Of a stretch of 53,982 nucleotides of DNA, positions 1-9,192 are shown piece after piece. A program made the translations under genes and the position numbers. This DNA is from Pseudomonadota bacterium (GTDB taxonomy: Bacteria > Pseudomonadota > Gammaproteobacteria > Burkholderiales > Casimicrobiaceae). Positions within the stretch are counted from its first letter, which is position 1, and each line of letters opens with the position of its first letter. A model generated the notes under the pieces. The model did not search any database, was not told the DNA's origin, and saw only the letters and a list, made by a program, of their open reading frames with translations. The DNA lies in the NCBI GenBank assembly GCA_018241745.1, contig JAFEDG010000148.1, positions 1 to 53,982 of the forward strand, given 5' to 3'.

Positions 1-185
1 CACAGGATGACGCCGATGAAGAACGGGAAGTAGCCGGCCTTGGGCCCGTCGCTGTCCCACGCGATGCCGACGCGCAGGCTGTCCTGGATGACGACCAGGC
101 CGCCGACGACGATCAGCAGCGCGACGACGAGCTCGGCCCAGCGGGTGGGTACGTCGTTGCGCGACGCGTTGTCCGGTGCGTTCAT
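1..185 (-). CDS. tctB: Tripartite tricarboxylate transporter, TctB-type small membrane subunit (partial, C-terminus off window)
   Basis: Only the first 61 residues are in the window; the rest lies beyond the left edge. They show a short polar N-terminus, one hydrophobic helix (ELVVALLIVVGGLVVIQ) and the D-S-x-R-V-G / GPKAGYFPFFIGVIL segment typical of TctB subunits. TctB is the poorly conserved four-helix membrane partner of the large TctA permease, working with the periplasmic TctC binding protein. The ATG lies 9 bases after the tctC stop, with a GAGGCGG ribosome site in the gap, so translation is probably coupled. A tctA gene is expected just beyond the window. The substrate is not readable here; the oxalate context suggests a small di- or tricarboxylate. 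Confidence 0.82.
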   Translation of the reverse strand, partial: MNAPDNASRNDVPTRWAELVVALLIVVGGLVVIQDSLRVGIAWDSDGPKAGYFPFFIGVIL

Positions 186-194
186 CGCCGCCTC

Positions 195-1205
195 TTACTT
201 GGCCATGAACCCGGCTTCGGTCATCAGCGCCTTGTGCTCGGCCTCCGCCTTGGCGACCCAGTCGGCGAACTGCTTGCCGGTCATCCACGAGTCGTTGAAC
301 GCCGCGTCCTCGCTGAACTTCTTCCACTCCGGCGTCTCGCGCACCTTCTTCAGGAGGTCGACGTAGAAGTCCACCTGCTCCTGCGTGACGCCGCCGGGCA
401 TGAAGATGCCGCGCAGCATCAGGTACTCGACGTCGAGGCCCGCCGACTTGCACGTCGGGATGTCGGACCACGCCTTGTCCGCGGTGACCTTGTTCGGGTA
501 GGGCATCGTCTTGCTGTCGAACACGCACAGCGGGCGCAGCGCGCCGGACCGCCAGTGCGCCACCGCCTCGATCGGGTTGTTGACTGTCGAGTCGATGTGC
601 TTGCCGACGAGCTGCACGGCCACGTCGCCGCCGCCCTTGTACGGGATGTACGTCATCTTCTTGCCGACGGCCTTCTCGAGCGCGACGGTGATGATCTGGT
701 CTTCCTGCTTGGAGCCCGTGCCGCCCATCTTGAACTTGCCCGGATCACCGGCCTTGATGGCGGCCATGTAGTCGCCCGCGGTCTTGTACGGCGTGTCCGC
801 GTTGACCCACAGCACGAACTCGTCGAGCGCCATCATCGCGACCGGCGTCAGGTTCTTCCAGTTGAACGGCACGCCCGTGGCCATCGGCGTCGTGAACAGG
901 TTCGACAGCGTGATGATCAGCTTGTACGGGTCGCCCTTGGCGCCCTGTACGTCGAGGAAGCCTTCGGCCCCGGCACCGCCCGACTCGTTGACGACGATCA
1001 TCGGCTGCTTCATCAGGTTGTGCTTGGCGACGACCCCCTGGATGAAGCGCGCCATCTGGTCGGCGCCGCCGCCCGTTCCCGCGGGAACGACGAACGTGAC
1101 CGGCTTCGTGGGTTCCCATGCGGCCAGCGCAGGCGTCGCGGCGATCGCACCGATCGTCGCCAGCGCGGCGACGCACATCGAACGTCCAAATGCTTGGAGC
1201 TTCAT
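195..1205 (-). CDS. tctC: Tripartite tricarboxylate transporter periplasmic binding protein (TctC/Bug family)
   Basis: This 336-residue periplasmic solute-binding protein has a clear signal peptide (residues 1-29, ending TPALA) followed by the mature start AWEPTKPVTFVVPAGTGGG, a hallmark of the Bug/TctC family. It would capture a carboxylate and hand it to TctAB. The reading frame stays open further upstream, but the chosen ATG has a strong AGGAGG site five to six bases before it and begins directly with the signal peptide, so the 31 extra N-terminal residues are rejected. It sits 62 bases downstream of the acyl-CoA synthetase gene and just upstream of tctB, as the last visible part of the oxalate operon. 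Bug proteins are often orphan; here the partner tctB is present. Ligand unknown; oxalate or a related dicarboxylate is an inference from context. Confidence 0.9.
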   Translation of the reverse strand: MKLQAFGRSMCVAALATIGAIAATPALAAWEPTKPVTFVVPAGTGGGADQMARFIQGVVAKHNLMKQPMIVVNESGGAGAEGFLDVQGAKGDPYKLIITLSNLFTTPMATGVPFNWKNLTPVAMMALDEFVLWVNADTPYKTAGDYMAAIKAGDPGKFKMGGTGSKQEDQIITVALEKAVGKKMTYIPYKGGGDVAVQLVGKHIDSTVNNPIEAVAHWRSGALRPLCVFDSKTMPYPNKVTADKAWSDIPTCKSAGLDVEYLMLRGIFMPGGVTQEQVDFYVDLLKKVRETPEWKKFSEDAAFNDSWMTGKQFADWVAKAEAEHKALMTEAGFMAK

Positions 1206-1267
1206 GCTTCCTCCTTCGGGTCGGGTTTGCGCCGGGCGCTCGAAGTCGCCCGATCGTTGGTGACCGA

Positions 1268-3403
1268 TTATTTCACGAGACCGGCGCCGCGTGCCCACTG
1301 ATATTTGGCACCCAGCACCATCACCGGCGTTTCCGTGGTGTAAGGGTAGGCAGGAATGCCGTGGTCGAACAGGAACTCGGCCGCCTCCTCCACCTGGACG
1401 TCACCGGCAAGCGACGCGACGACGGGTTTCTCGATGCCCTTCGCGCGCATCTCATCGACGACTTCCACCATCTTGTTCGCGAACACCATCGGCGGCGTCA
1501 CGATCGTGTGCCAGTAGCCCAGGATCAGCGCGTGGATCCGCGGGTCCTCGAGGCCCAGGCGCACCGTGTTCTGGTACGTCTTCGGCGGCTCGCCGCCGGT
1601 GATGTCGACGGGGTTGCCGGCCGCACCGAACGGCGGGATGAACTTGCGGAACGCCGCGTCCAGGTCTGCCGGCATCGTCATCAGGTTGAGGCCGTTCATC
1701 ACGCACGCGTCCGACAGCAGCACGCCGGAACCGCCCGCGCCGGTGATGATCAGCACGTTCTCGCCCTTGGGCGTCGGCAGCTTCGGGATCGCGCGGGCCA
1801 TCTCCAGCATGTCGCGCAGCGCCTTCGCGCGGATGACGCCCGACTGCCGCAGCACGTCGTCGTAGATCTTGTCGTTGCCGGCCAGCGCGCCGGTGTGCGA
1901 GCTGGCGGCGCGCGCGCCCATCGACGTGCGGCCCGCCTTCAGCATCACGATCGGCTTCTTCTTCGACACGCGCTTCGCGGCCTCCGCGAACGCGCGGCCG
2001 TCCTTCAGGTCCTCGCAGTGCTGCGCGATGATGTGCGTGTTCTCGTCCTGCTCGAAGAACGTCAGCAGGTCGTCCTCGTCGATATCCGACTTGTTGCCGA
2101 GGCCCACGATGGCGGACACGCCCATCTTGGCCGAGCGCGAGAAGCCGATGATCGCCATGCCGATGCCGCCCGACTGCGACGACAACGCCGCATGGCCCTT
2201 GACGTCGTAGGCCGTGCAGAACGTCGCGCACAGGTTCTTCCACGTGTAGTAGAAGCCGTAGATGTTGGGCCCCATCAGCCGCACGCCGTACTTCTGCCCG
2301 ATCGCCTGGATTTCCTTCTGGCCCTCGACGTTGCCGGTCTCGGCGAAGCCCGACGGAATCAGGATGGCGCCGGCGATCTTCTTCTCGCCCACTTCGGTGA
2401 GCGCCTGCGCGACGAACTTGGCGGGAATCGCGAACACCGCGATGTCGACGTTGCCGGGGATGTCCTTGACGCTCTTGTACGCCTTGTAGCCCAGGATCTC
2501 GGCGGCAGTCGGGTGGACCGGGTAGATCTGGCCCTTGTAGCCGCCGTTGATCAGGTTCTTCATCACCGAGTTGCCGATCTTGCCGTCCTCGGCCGACGCG
2601 CCGATCACGGCCACCGCCTCGGGCTTCATGATGCGGTTCATCGCGGTGACGATCTCGGCCTGCGAATAGCGGTGCTTCTCGACCTTCGCGCCGAAGTCGA
2701 CGACGATGCGCACGTCGGCGGCGATGGCACCCTTGTCACTGGCGAACACGGGATTGAGGTCGAGCTCCTCGATCTCGGGGAAGTCGCTGACGAGCTCCGA
2801 GACGTTGACGATCATCGTCGCGAGCGCGTCGCGGTCGACGCCCTTGGCGCCGCGCACGCCCTTCAGCAGCTCCGCGGCCTGGATGCCGTCCAGCATCGAC
2901 ACCGCATCGTCCTTCGTGGCCGGCGCGAGCCGGAACGTCGCGTCCTTCAGCACTTCGACGAGCACGCCACCGAGTCCGAACGCGACGAGCTTGCCGAACG
3001 ACGGGTCGTTGACCGCACCAATGATCACCTCGTGGCCGCCGCCGGTGATCATCTGCTGGATCTGCACGCCGATGATCACGGCTTCGGCCTTGTACTTGCG
3101 CGCGTTGGCGACGATCGTGTCGAACGCCTTGTGCGCCTCCTCCGCCGACTTGACGCCGACGATGACGCCGCCCGCCTCCGTCTTGTGCAGGATGTCCGGT
3201 GACACGATCTTCATGACGACCGGGAAGCCCACGCCGGCCGCCTTCTCGGCCGCCTCGTGCGGCGTGTGCGCCATCGCCTCCTTCGGCACCGCGATGCCGT
3301 AGGCGTCGCACACGAGCTTGCCCTCGGGCGCGGTCAGCGACGTGCGCCCTTCCTTCCTGACCGTGTCGAGCACCTTCTGCACTGCGTTCTTGTCGTGAGC
3401 CAT
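1268..3403 (-). CDS. NDP-forming acyl-CoA synthetase (acetate--CoA ligase family), in oxalate operon
   Basis: About 711 residues with fused domains in beta-then-alpha order: an N-terminal ATP-grasp (succinyl-CoA synthetase beta-like) part at about 10-235, with HKTEAGGV and ELDLNP; then a CoA-binding Rossmann domain from about 262 (VIGASAEDGKIGNS); then succinyl-CoA-ligase-like domains. The catalytic phospho-histidine motif SSHTGALAG is present (His near residue 503). Such enzymes make an acyl-CoA from acid, CoA and ATP with ADP and phosphate as products, or run backwards to conserve ATP. The second of two close ATGs was chosen because the GGCGG site lies seven bases before it and only one base before the first. 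It follows frc by about 84 bases. In this setting it may activate oxalate or formate, or recover ATP from formyl-CoA; that role is inferred. Confidence 0.85.
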   Translation of the reverse strand: MAHDKNAVQKVLDTVRKEGRTSLTAPEGKLVCDAYGIAVPKEAMAHTPHEAAEKAAGVGFPVVMKIVSPDILHKTEAGGVIVGVKSAEEAHKAFDTIVANARKYKAEAVIIGVQIQQMITGGGHEVIIGAVNDPSFGKLVAFGLGGVLVEVLKDATFRLAPATKDDAVSMLDGIQAAELLKGVRGAKGVDRDALATMIVNVSELVSDFPEIEELDLNPVFASDKGAIAADVRIVVDFGAKVEKHRYSQAEIVTAMNRIMKPEAVAVIGASAEDGKIGNSVMKNLINGGYKGQIYPVHPTAAEILGYKAYKSVKDIPGNVDIAVFAIPAKFVAQALTEVGEKKIAGAILIPSGFAETGNVEGQKEIQAIGQKYGVRLMGPNIYGFYYTWKNLCATFCTAYDVKGHAALSSQSGGIGMAIIGFSRSAKMGVSAIVGLGNKSDIDEDDLLTFFEQDENTHIIAQHCEDLKDGRAFAEAAKRVSKKKPIVMLKAGRTSMGARAASSHTGALAGNDKIYDDVLRQSGVIRAKALRDMLEMARAIPKLPTPKGENVLIITGAGGSGVLLSDACVMNGLNLMTMPADLDAAFRKFIPPFGAAGNPVDITGGEPPKTYQNTVRLGLEDPRIHALILGYWHTIVTPPMVFANKMVEVVDEMRAKGIEKPVVASLAGDVQVEEAAEFLFDHGIPAYPYTTETPVMVLGAKYQWARGAGLVK

Positions 3404-3487
3404 CGTCATTCCGCCTGGTTGCGTTGTCAGTTTCGTGGTCGCCGTCCGGTCACCGCGCGCGGCAGGCGCGCGGCGCCTTCGTTGCCG

Positions 3488-4735
3488 TCAGATGACGTTT
3501 GCCGCGCGCAGCGCCGCGACCTGGTCCTTGCTGATGCCGATCTCCGCCATCACCTCGTCGGTGTGCTCGCCCAGCAGCGGCGAGCGGACGACCTCGGTGG
3601 GGCTGTCGGACAGCTTGATCGGGTTGCCGACGGACAGGTACTTGCCGCGTTCCGGGTGGTCGACTTCGACGATCGTGCCGGTCTTGCGCAGCGAAGGCTC
3701 TTCGGCCAGCTCCTTCATCGACAGGATCGGGCCGCACGGGATGTCGTGCTTGTTGAGGATGTCCATCGCCTCGAACTTGGTCTTGGTCATCGTCCACTTC
3801 TCGATCTCGTCGAAGATTTCCTTCAGGTGCGGCAGCCGCGCCTTCGGCGACGCATAGCGCGGGTCCGTGAGCCATTCCTCGCGGCCGATCACCTTGCAGA
3901 TGTCCTCCCACACGGGCGCCTGCGTGATGAAGTAGATGTACGCGTTGGGGTCCGTCTCCCAGCCCTTGCATTTCAGGATCCAGCCGGGCTGCCCGCCGCC
4001 CGACGCGTTGCCGGCGCGCGGCACGGCGTCGCCGAACTTGCCGTTCGGAAATTGCGGGTACTCTTCCATCACGTGGTTGCGCGCAAGGCGTTGCTGGTCG
4101 CGCAGCTTGACGCGGCACAGGTTCAGCACGCCGTCCTGCATCGCCGCGTCCACCTTCTGGCCACGCCCCGTGCGGTTGCGCTGGTACAGCGCGGTCACGA
4201 TGCCGAGCGCGAGGTGCAGGCCCGTGCCCGAGTCGCCGATCTGCGCGCCCGTGACGAGCGGCGGGCCGTCGTCGAAACCGGTCGTCGACGCGGCGCCGCC
4301 CGCGCATTGCGCGACGTTCTCGTAGACCTTGCAGTCCTCGTACGGGCCGGGGCCGAAGCCCTTGATCGACGCGACGATCATCTTCGGGTTGAGTTCCTGG
4401 ATGCGCTCCCACGTGAAGCCCATGCGGTCGAGCGCGCCGGGTGCAAAGTTCTCGACGAGCACGTCGCAGTGCCTGACCAGCGTCTCCAGCACCTTCTTCC
4501 CCTCGGGATGCTTGGTGTCGAGCGTGATCGAGCGCTTGTTGTGGTTCAGCATCGTGAAGTAGAGGCTGTCCACGTTGGGGATGTCGCGCAGCTGGCCGCG
4601 CGTGATGTCGCCGGCGCCCGCGCGCTCGACCTTGATCACGTCGGCGCCGAACCACGCGAGCAGCTGCGTGCATGTCGGTCCCGACTGCACGTGGGTGAAA
4701 TCCAGGATGCGAACGCCTTCCAGTGCCTTGCCCAT
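3488..4735 (-). CDS. frc: Formyl-CoA:oxalate CoA-transferase
   Basis: A class III CoA-transferase (CaiB/BaiF family) of 415 residues, near the usual 425-430 for Frc. It moves CoA from formyl-CoA to oxalate, giving oxalyl-CoA and formate in the cytoplasm. Residues matching the known Oxalobacter enzyme are visible: Gln17 in FTHVQSGP, the catalytic Asp168 in QIGDSGTG (Asp169 there), and the glycine-rich loop GGGQPGW near residue 246. The opening [19 protein letters not shown] is characteristic of Frc. The ATG is preceded by GAGGAC five bases upstream. It lies about 67 bases downstream of oxc, which makes the formyl-CoA it consumes, and upstream of the NDP-forming synthetase gene. The adjacency to oxc makes the assignment strong compared with other CaiB-family transferases. 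Confidence 0.96.
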   Translation of the reverse strand: MGKALEGVRILDFTHVQSGPTCTQLLAWFGADVIKVERAGAGDITRGQLRDIPNVDSLYFTMLNHNKRSITLDTKHPEGKKVLETLVRHCDVLVENFAPGALDRMGFTWERIQELNPKMIVASIKGFGPGPYEDCKVYENVAQCAGGAASTTGFDDGPPLVTGAQIGDSGTGLHLALGIVTALYQRNRTGRGQKVDAAMQDGVLNLCRVKLRDQQRLARNHVMEEYPQFPNGKFGDAVPRAGNASGGGQPGWILKCKGWETDPNAYIYFITQAPVWEDICKVIGREEWLTDPRYASPKARLPHLKEIFDEIEKWTMTKTKFEAMDILNKHDIPCGPILSMKELAEEPSLRKTGTIVEVDHPERGKYLSVGNPIKLSDSPTEVVRSPLLGEHTDEVMAEIGISKDQVAALRAANVI

Positions 4736-4802
4736 TGCCGTCCTCTTTGCTTGTGCGTATACGTGTTGCCGTCGTGCGCGCCGGCGCGCCGGCGTCCCGG
4801 GT

Positions 4803-6572
4803 TCAGGCCTTCTTCTTCGCGGCCGTCGGGTTGAGGCTCGTGATGCGGCCGCTCTCCGTGCCGCCGCCTTCGTCGATGACCGCGTTGATCAGCGTGGGGC
4901 GCCGCGTACGGATCGCCTCTTCCATCGCCGCGCGCAGGTCCGCAGGCGTCGTCACGTGTTTGCCGACGCCGCCGAACGCTTCCATCATCTTCTCGTAGCG
5001 CGCGTCCTTGACGAACACGAGCGGCGACGGGTCGCTGCCGCCGGTCGGGTTCTTCTCGTCGCCGCGGTAGACGCCGTTGTTGTTCATGATGACGATGCAG
5101 ACCGGCAGGTCGTAGCGGCAGATCGTCTCGGTCTCCATGCCGGAGAAGCCGAACGCACTGTCGCCTTCGATCGCGATCACCTGCTGGCCGGTCACGGCGG
5201 CGGCTGCGATCGCGTAACCCATGCCGATGCCCATGATCCCCCACGTGCCGACGTCGATCCGCTTGCGCGGCTTGTACATGTCGACGATCGAGCGCGTGAA
5301 GTCGAGCGCGTTGGCACCCTCGTTGACCAGCATCGCGTCGGGATTCGCCTTGACGATGTCGCGGACGACGTTGAGCGCGCTCTGGAAGCTCATCGGCGAC
5401 GGGTTCTTCGCGAGCGTCTCCGCCATCTTGGCGACGTTCTTGTCCTTGCGCTCCTTGATCGCGCCGGTCCACTCCGCCGCCGGCTTGGGCCACGACGCGT
5501 CCACGCCCGCGAGCAGCGCCTTCACGCACGAGCCGATGTCGCCGACGACCGGCGCCTCGATCCGCACGTTGCTGTCCGCTTCCGTCGGCGAGATGTCGAC
5601 CTGGATGAAGCGCTGGCCACCCCAGGACTTCGACGTCGCGCCGCCCCATGTCTTGCCCTTGCCTTGCGACAGCAGCCAGTTGAGGCGCGCACCGATCAGC
5701 ATCACGACGTCGGCTTCCGGCAACACATACGAACGCGCGGCGGACGCCGACTGCTCGTGCGTGTCGGGCAGGAGACCCTTGGCCATCGACATCGGCAGGT
5801 AGGGAATGCCCGTCTTCTCGACCAGCGCGCGGATGTCCGCGTCGGCCTGCGCGTACGCCGCACCCTTGCCGAGGATGATCAGCGGCTTCTTCGCGCCCTT
5901 CAAGAGGTCGAGCGCGCGCTTGACCGCTTCCGGCGCCGGAATCTGCTTCGGCGCCGCGTCGACGACCTTGATCAGCGATGCCTTGCCCGCTGCGGCGTCC
6001 ATCGCCTGCGGAAACAGCTTGGCCGGCAGGTCAAGGTACACGCCGCCCGGGCGGCCCGACACCGCGGCGCGGATCGCGCGCGCGACGCCGACGCCGATGT
6101 CCTCCGCGTGCAGCACGCGGAACGCGGCCTTGCACAGCGGCTTGGCGATCGCGAGCTGGTCGAGCTCCTCGTAGTCGCCCTGCTGCAGGTCGACGATCTC
6201 GCGTTCCGACGAGCCGCTGATCAGGATCATCGGGAAGCAGTTGACGGTGGCGTGCGTCAGCGCGGTGAGGCCGTTTAGGAACCCCGGCGCGGATACGGTC
6301 AGGCAGATGCCAGGCTTCTGCGTCAGGAAGCCCGCGATCGACGCCGCGTAACCGGCGTTCTGCTCGTGGCGAAACGAGATCACGCGCAGGCCGTCCTTCT
6401 GCATCCGGCGCGTCAAGTCGGTGACCGGGATGCCGGGCAGGCCGAAGATCGTGTCGATGCCGTTAAGCTTCAGCGCGTCGATGACGAGCTGGAAGCCGTC
6501 TGTCTCGACGGGTGCGGGCGCGGCCGCGGGAGCGCCGGCCTCGGTGGCCGGCTTGACGGGGGTATCGAGCAT
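4803..6572 (-). CDS. oxc: Oxalyl-CoA decarboxylase
   Basis: A 589-residue thiamin-diphosphate enzyme that turns oxalyl-CoA into formyl-CoA and CO2. The N-terminal Pyr domain carries the cofactor-activating Glu70 in [17 protein letters not shown]. The central transhydrogenase-like domain spans about 215-345. The C-terminal PP domain has the ThDP/Mg motif starting [11 protein letters not shown] (from 470) and ending in the NNNG turn near 498. About 24 residues at the N-terminus are an Ala/Pro-rich extension compared with typical Oxc. The start has a GGAG site six bases upstream. It is second in the operon, 28 bases after oxlT, and upstream of frc. Acetolactate synthase-like relatives share the fold, but the Oxc-specific segments and the neighbouring frc and oxlT settle the call. 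Confidence 0.96.
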   Translation of the reverse strand: MLDTPVKPATEAGAPAAAPAPVETDGFQLVIDALKLNGIDTIFGLPGIPVTDLTRRMQKDGLRVISFRHEQNAGYAASIAGFLTQKPGICLTVSAPGFLNGLTALTHATVNCFPMILISGSSEREIVDLQQGDYEELDQLAIAKPLCKAAFRVLHAEDIGVGVARAIRAAVSGRPGGVYLDLPAKLFPQAMDAAAGKASLIKVVDAAPKQIPAPEAVKRALDLLKGAKKPLIILGKGAAYAQADADIRALVEKTGIPYLPMSMAKGLLPDTHEQSASAARSYVLPEADVVMLIGARLNWLLSQGKGKTWGGATSKSWGGQRFIQVDISPTEADSNVRIEAPVVGDIGSCVKALLAGVDASWPKPAAEWTGAIKERKDKNVAKMAETLAKNPSPMSFQSALNVVRDIVKANPDAMLVNEGANALDFTRSIVDMYKPRKRIDVGTWGIMGIGMGYAIAAAAVTGQQVIAIEGDSAFGFSGMETETICRYDLPVCIVIMNNNGVYRGDEKNPTGGSDPSPLVFVKDARYEKMMEAFGGVGKHVTTPADLRAAMEEAIRTRRPTLINAVIDEGGGTESGRITSLNPTAAKKKA

Positions 6573-6600
6573 GGAAATCTCCGGACTTGGAACCGCGCCG

Positions 6601-7896
6601 TCAGGCGGCGGCGACTTGCGCCTGCCCCTTGGCCACCTGCGCGGTCCGCAGCGGACGCAGCACGGTCAATGCAAGGGCGACGACGAGGAAATTGGCGATC
6701 GCGGTGATCATGAACACGGTGTGCCAGCCGCCCGACGTCTGCATGAGCACGTTGGCGAGCGGCACCAGGAACGCGGACGTGCCCTTGGCCGTGTAGAGGA
6801 ACCCGGTGTTCACCGTCGCGTACTTGGTACCGAACGTGTCGGTGCACGTTGAGGGGAACAGGCTGAAGATCTCGCCCCACGTGAAGAAGATCAGGCCGGC
6901 GAACAGCACGAACAGCCACGGGTCGTGCCCGACGGTGCCGAGCAGCCAGTACGCGACGCCACCGAGGCCGAACGCGATCGCCATCGTCACTTCGCGGCCG
7001 ACCTTGTCCGATATCCAGCCGAAGAACGGACGCGCGAGGCCGTTCATCACGTTGTCGACGATCAGCGCGACCGTCAGCGTCGACGCGCCGAGGAACAGGA
7101 TGTCGTTGGAGATGCCGAAGCTCTTCGCGATCAGCGCGAGCTGCGCGGTGGCCATGAGGCCGCTGGCCGAGATCATCACGAACATCAGGTACAGCAGCCA
7201 GAACGTCGGCGTCTTCAGCATCTGGCCGGGCGTGAGGCTCGCCTTCGACTGCACGAGGTTGGGCTTGGCCATGACCGCGGGTGCCTCGCCGGGCAGTGGG
7301 CCGCGCAGCAGCCAGCCGACGAGGAACACGATGCCCCCCTGCAGCAGGCCGAACCAGAAGAACGCCGCTTCGTAGCCGGCCGACGCGATCACCATGCGCA
7401 TCGGGATCACCGTCAGCGCGGCACCCGCGCCATAACCGGCGGCCGTGAGGCCGACGGCGAGGCCGCGGCGGTCCGGAAACCACTTGACCGCGTTGCCGAC
7501 GCACACGGCATACACGGCGCCGCCGCCGATGCCCGACAGCACGGCGCCGAGGTACAGCACGCCGAGCGATTGCGCATACGAGTTGACGATCCAGCCGATG
7601 GCGACGAGCACGCCACCCAGCGCGACGACGGTGCGCGGGCCGCGCTGCGGTCCCAGCTTGTCCGCGATCCACCCGTGCAGCGGCGTGAACCACGTCTCCA
7701 GTGCGATGAACACGCTGAACGCGAACTGGATGCTTGCGACATCCCAATGGTGCCGGTCCCGCATCGGCGACACGAATAGCGTCCAGCCATACTGCAGGTT
7801 GGCGATCAGCACCATGCAGGCGATGCCGATCACGAGTTGCGTCCAGCGATTCGCAGGCGCGGCCGGGCCGCCGGCGACGGGCGTTCCTTGTGCCAT
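6601..7896 (-). CDS. oxlT: Oxalate/formate antiporter, major facilitator superfamily
   Basis: A 431-residue twelve-helix inner-membrane transporter expected to exchange external oxalate for internal formate. The signature MFS loop after helix 2 ([14 protein letters not shown], about 75-88) is present. Two basic residues placed like the substrate-binding pair of Oxalobacter OxlT can be seen: Arg289 in [10 protein letters not shown] and Lys371 in [11 protein letters not shown] within the penultimate helix region. The N-terminal helix ([20 protein letters not shown]) resembles OxlT closely. The ATG has a TGGAGG site five bases upstream. As the promoter-proximal gene of the operon it lies opposite a GntR regulator. 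A general dicarboxylate MFS carrier is the alternative, but the charged pair and the oxc-frc partners favour OxlT. Confidence 0.93.
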   Translation of the reverse strand: MAQGTPVAGGPAAPANRWTQLVIGIACMVLIANLQYGWTLFVSPMRDRHHWDVASIQFAFSVFIALETWFTPLHGWIADKLGPQRGPRTVVALGGVLVAIGWIVNSYAQSLGVLYLGAVLSGIGGGAVYAVCVGNAVKWFPDRRGLAVGLTAAGYGAGAALTVIPMRMVIASAGYEAAFFWFGLLQGGIVFLVGWLLRGPLPGEAPAVMAKPNLVQSKASLTPGQMLKTPTFWLLYLMFVMISASGLMATAQLALIAKSFGISNDILFLGASTLTVALIVDNVMNGLARPFFGWISDKVGREVTMAIAFGLGGVAYWLLGTVGHDPWLFVLFAGLIFFTWGEIFSLFPSTCTDTFGTKYATVNTGFLYTAKGTSAFLVPLANVLMQTSGGWHTVFMITAIANFLVVALALTVLRPLRTAQVAKGQAQVAAA

Positions 7897-7972
7897 GGAT
7901 CCTCCAGGGTGCCCGCAGCGCGGTGCGGTGCGCGGGTACTGCGTTCCGGGATTGGAAATTTGTTGATTCCCG

Positions 7973-7994
7973 GTATTTGGCGTAACGTATTTGG
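7973..7994. promoter_or_regulatory. Direct repeat GTATTTGG x2, candidate regulator-binding site
   Basis: The octamer GTATTTGG occurs at 7973-7980 and again at 7987-7994, fourteen bases start to start. The second copy overlaps the candidate -10 and spacer of the oxlT promoter and runs into the AT-rich GGTATATCAGACAA stretch. GntR/FCD regulators commonly bind short sites overlapping their divergent promoter, so these are the best visible candidates for the neighbouring regulator. Binding itself is inferred. Confidence 0.4.
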
Positions 7995-8012
7995 TATATC
8001 AGACAAAGTCAA
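7984..8012 (-). promoter_or_regulatory. Candidate sigma70 promoter of the oxalate operon
   Basis: Read on the minus strand, TTGACT (8012-8007) is followed by a 17-base spacer and TACGTT (7989-7984), facing oxlT with a leader of roughly 80 bases. The -35 matches consensus at five of six positions, the -10 at only three of six, so activation or repression by a bound factor is plausible. The start of the divergent GntR gene lies about 100 bases away on the other side. Confidence 0.45.
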
Positions 8013-8110
8013 CACGCAGCGCAGCAGGCTTTTGAGCCTGCAATGATGGCGGCGGCGTTGACGCAAGGAGGCGTGCGCCACCTGCCGTGGAGCGCACGTA
8101 CGGAGCCGCG

Positions 8111-8854
8111 ATGAGTGCCGTCGAACCCGTGTTGAAACCCCCTGTTGCAAAGGCCGGTGACGCCGCTGCGACCGTCGCGCTGTCGCTCGCCCCGATCGAC
8201 GCGCCGATGAGCCTGCGCGACCGCGCCTACGCGGCGCTGAAGCAGGCGATCATGGACGCCGACATCTACGCTCACCGCGAGGAACTGCGGCTCGACGAGC
8301 GCCAGCTATCGGAAGCGCTGGGCGTCAGCCGCACGCCGATCCGCGAGGCGATGACGCTGCTGGAGCAGGAAGGCTTCCTGCGCACCGAGCCGCGGCGCGG
8401 CATCTTCATCGTGCGCAAGACCAAGAAGCAGATCGTCGAGATGATCGAGATGTGGGCGGCGCTCGAGAGCATGGCCGCGCGGCTGGCGACGACCAACGCG
8501 AGCGACGAGGAGATCGGGAGCTTGCGCCACATGTTCGACGAGTTCCGCAACTCGACGCCCGCGGAGCACATCGACGAGTACTCGGACGCGAACATCGCGT
8601 TCCACCAGGCGATCATCGCGCTGTCCGGCTCGCACCTGATGGGCAAGACGATCGAGAACCTGTTCATCCACGTGCGCGCGATCCGGCGGATGACGATCTC
8701 GCAGAGCGACCGCGCGTCGCGTTCGATCGTCGATCACATGCGCATCATCGAGGCGCTGGAGCAGCGCGACACGGAACTCGCGGAGCGCCTCGTGCGCCAG
8801 CATTCGCTCGACCTCGCGGCGTACGTCGAGCGGCACTGCGACTTCCTGGACTGA
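8111..8854 (+). CDS. GntR-family (FadR/FCD subfamily) transcriptional regulator, divergent from oxalate operon
   Basis: A 247-residue regulator with an N-terminal winged helix-turn-helix (about 35-105; recognition region GVSRTPIREA at 71-80, then EGFLRTEPRRGIFI) and a C-terminal all-helical FCD ligand-binding domain (about 110-235) with spaced His/Asp/Asn residues such as DANIAFHQAI. FCD members sense small carboxylates, often through a bound metal. The ATG at 8111 has GGAG five bases upstream; an upstream in-frame GTG at 8087 has no site and was rejected. The first 30 residues are an uncharged extension before the DNA-binding domain. It is transcribed away from oxlT across a 214-base shared region, so it most likely controls the oxalate operon and itself. 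The effector (oxalate, oxalyl-CoA or formate) is unknown. Confidence 0.9.
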   Translation: MSAVEPVLKPPVAKAGDAAATVALSLAPIDAPMSLRDRAYAALKQAIMDADIYAHREELRLDERQLSEALGVSRTPIREAMTLLEQEGFLRTEPRRGIFIVRKTKKQIVEMIEMWAALESMAARLATTNASDEEIGSLRHMFDEFRNSTPAEHIDEYSDANIAFHQAIIALSGSHLMGKTIENLFIHVRAIRRMTISQSDRASRSIVDHMRIIEALEQRDTELAERLVRQHSLDLAAYVERHCDFLD

Positions 8855-8927
8855 AGCGCACGCGGGGGCGCGCGCGCCGAACGGGCCCCCGGCGCACGCG
8901 AGGTCCCTAAGGGTATTCGTCGCGTGC

Positions 8928-9039
8928 GCCGAAGGGACGTGAAAGGCGCCGGGCGGCGCGTCTCACTTCGGCTCTCCTCCTGCGGTAGCAGGTCGCCTCT
9001 CTGGCGGAGGCTTCGTCATGGCCATGTCACACGGCCATG
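8928..9039. other. Cluster of four consecutive stem-loops in the 338-base convergent gap after the GntR gene
   Basis: The gap 8855-9192 between two convergent regulator genes has no convincing gene. It carries four inverted repeats in a row: GCCGAAG/CTTCGGC (8928-8934 with 8966-8972, enclosing GCGCC/GGCGC), CCTGC/GCAGG (8979-8992), GCCTC/GAGGC (8995-9011), and CATGGCC/GGCCATG (9017-9039, nine-base loop). No T-tract follows any of them. They could be a structured RNA or a bidirectional terminator array. I do not recognise a known RNA family. Confidence 0.4.
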
Positions 9040-9192
9040 CGAATCGGGCGCCAAGGTAGCCGAGAGAAACCCGGACGTCAACGAGGATTTCCGATCGCGG
9101 GCGCCCGGCGGCGGGGACGCGCCATGTTGCGCCGCAGCAGCGCGGCCGCGTGAATGCGAAGGGTTCGCAGAGGCAACGTCGCCAGCACTCGG

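Noticed and set aside
1118..3202. A 694-residue plus-strand open frame opposite the acyl-CoA synthetase gene
   Set aside because: It is Arg/His/Asp-rich low-complexity sequence, the usual antisense shadow of a GC-rich gene, with no family resemblance.
8928..9039. Possible glycine riboswitch (GCCGAAGGGACG segment)
   Set aside because: The required paired GGAGAG and downstream conserved blocks are missing, and no glycine-metabolism gene follows.
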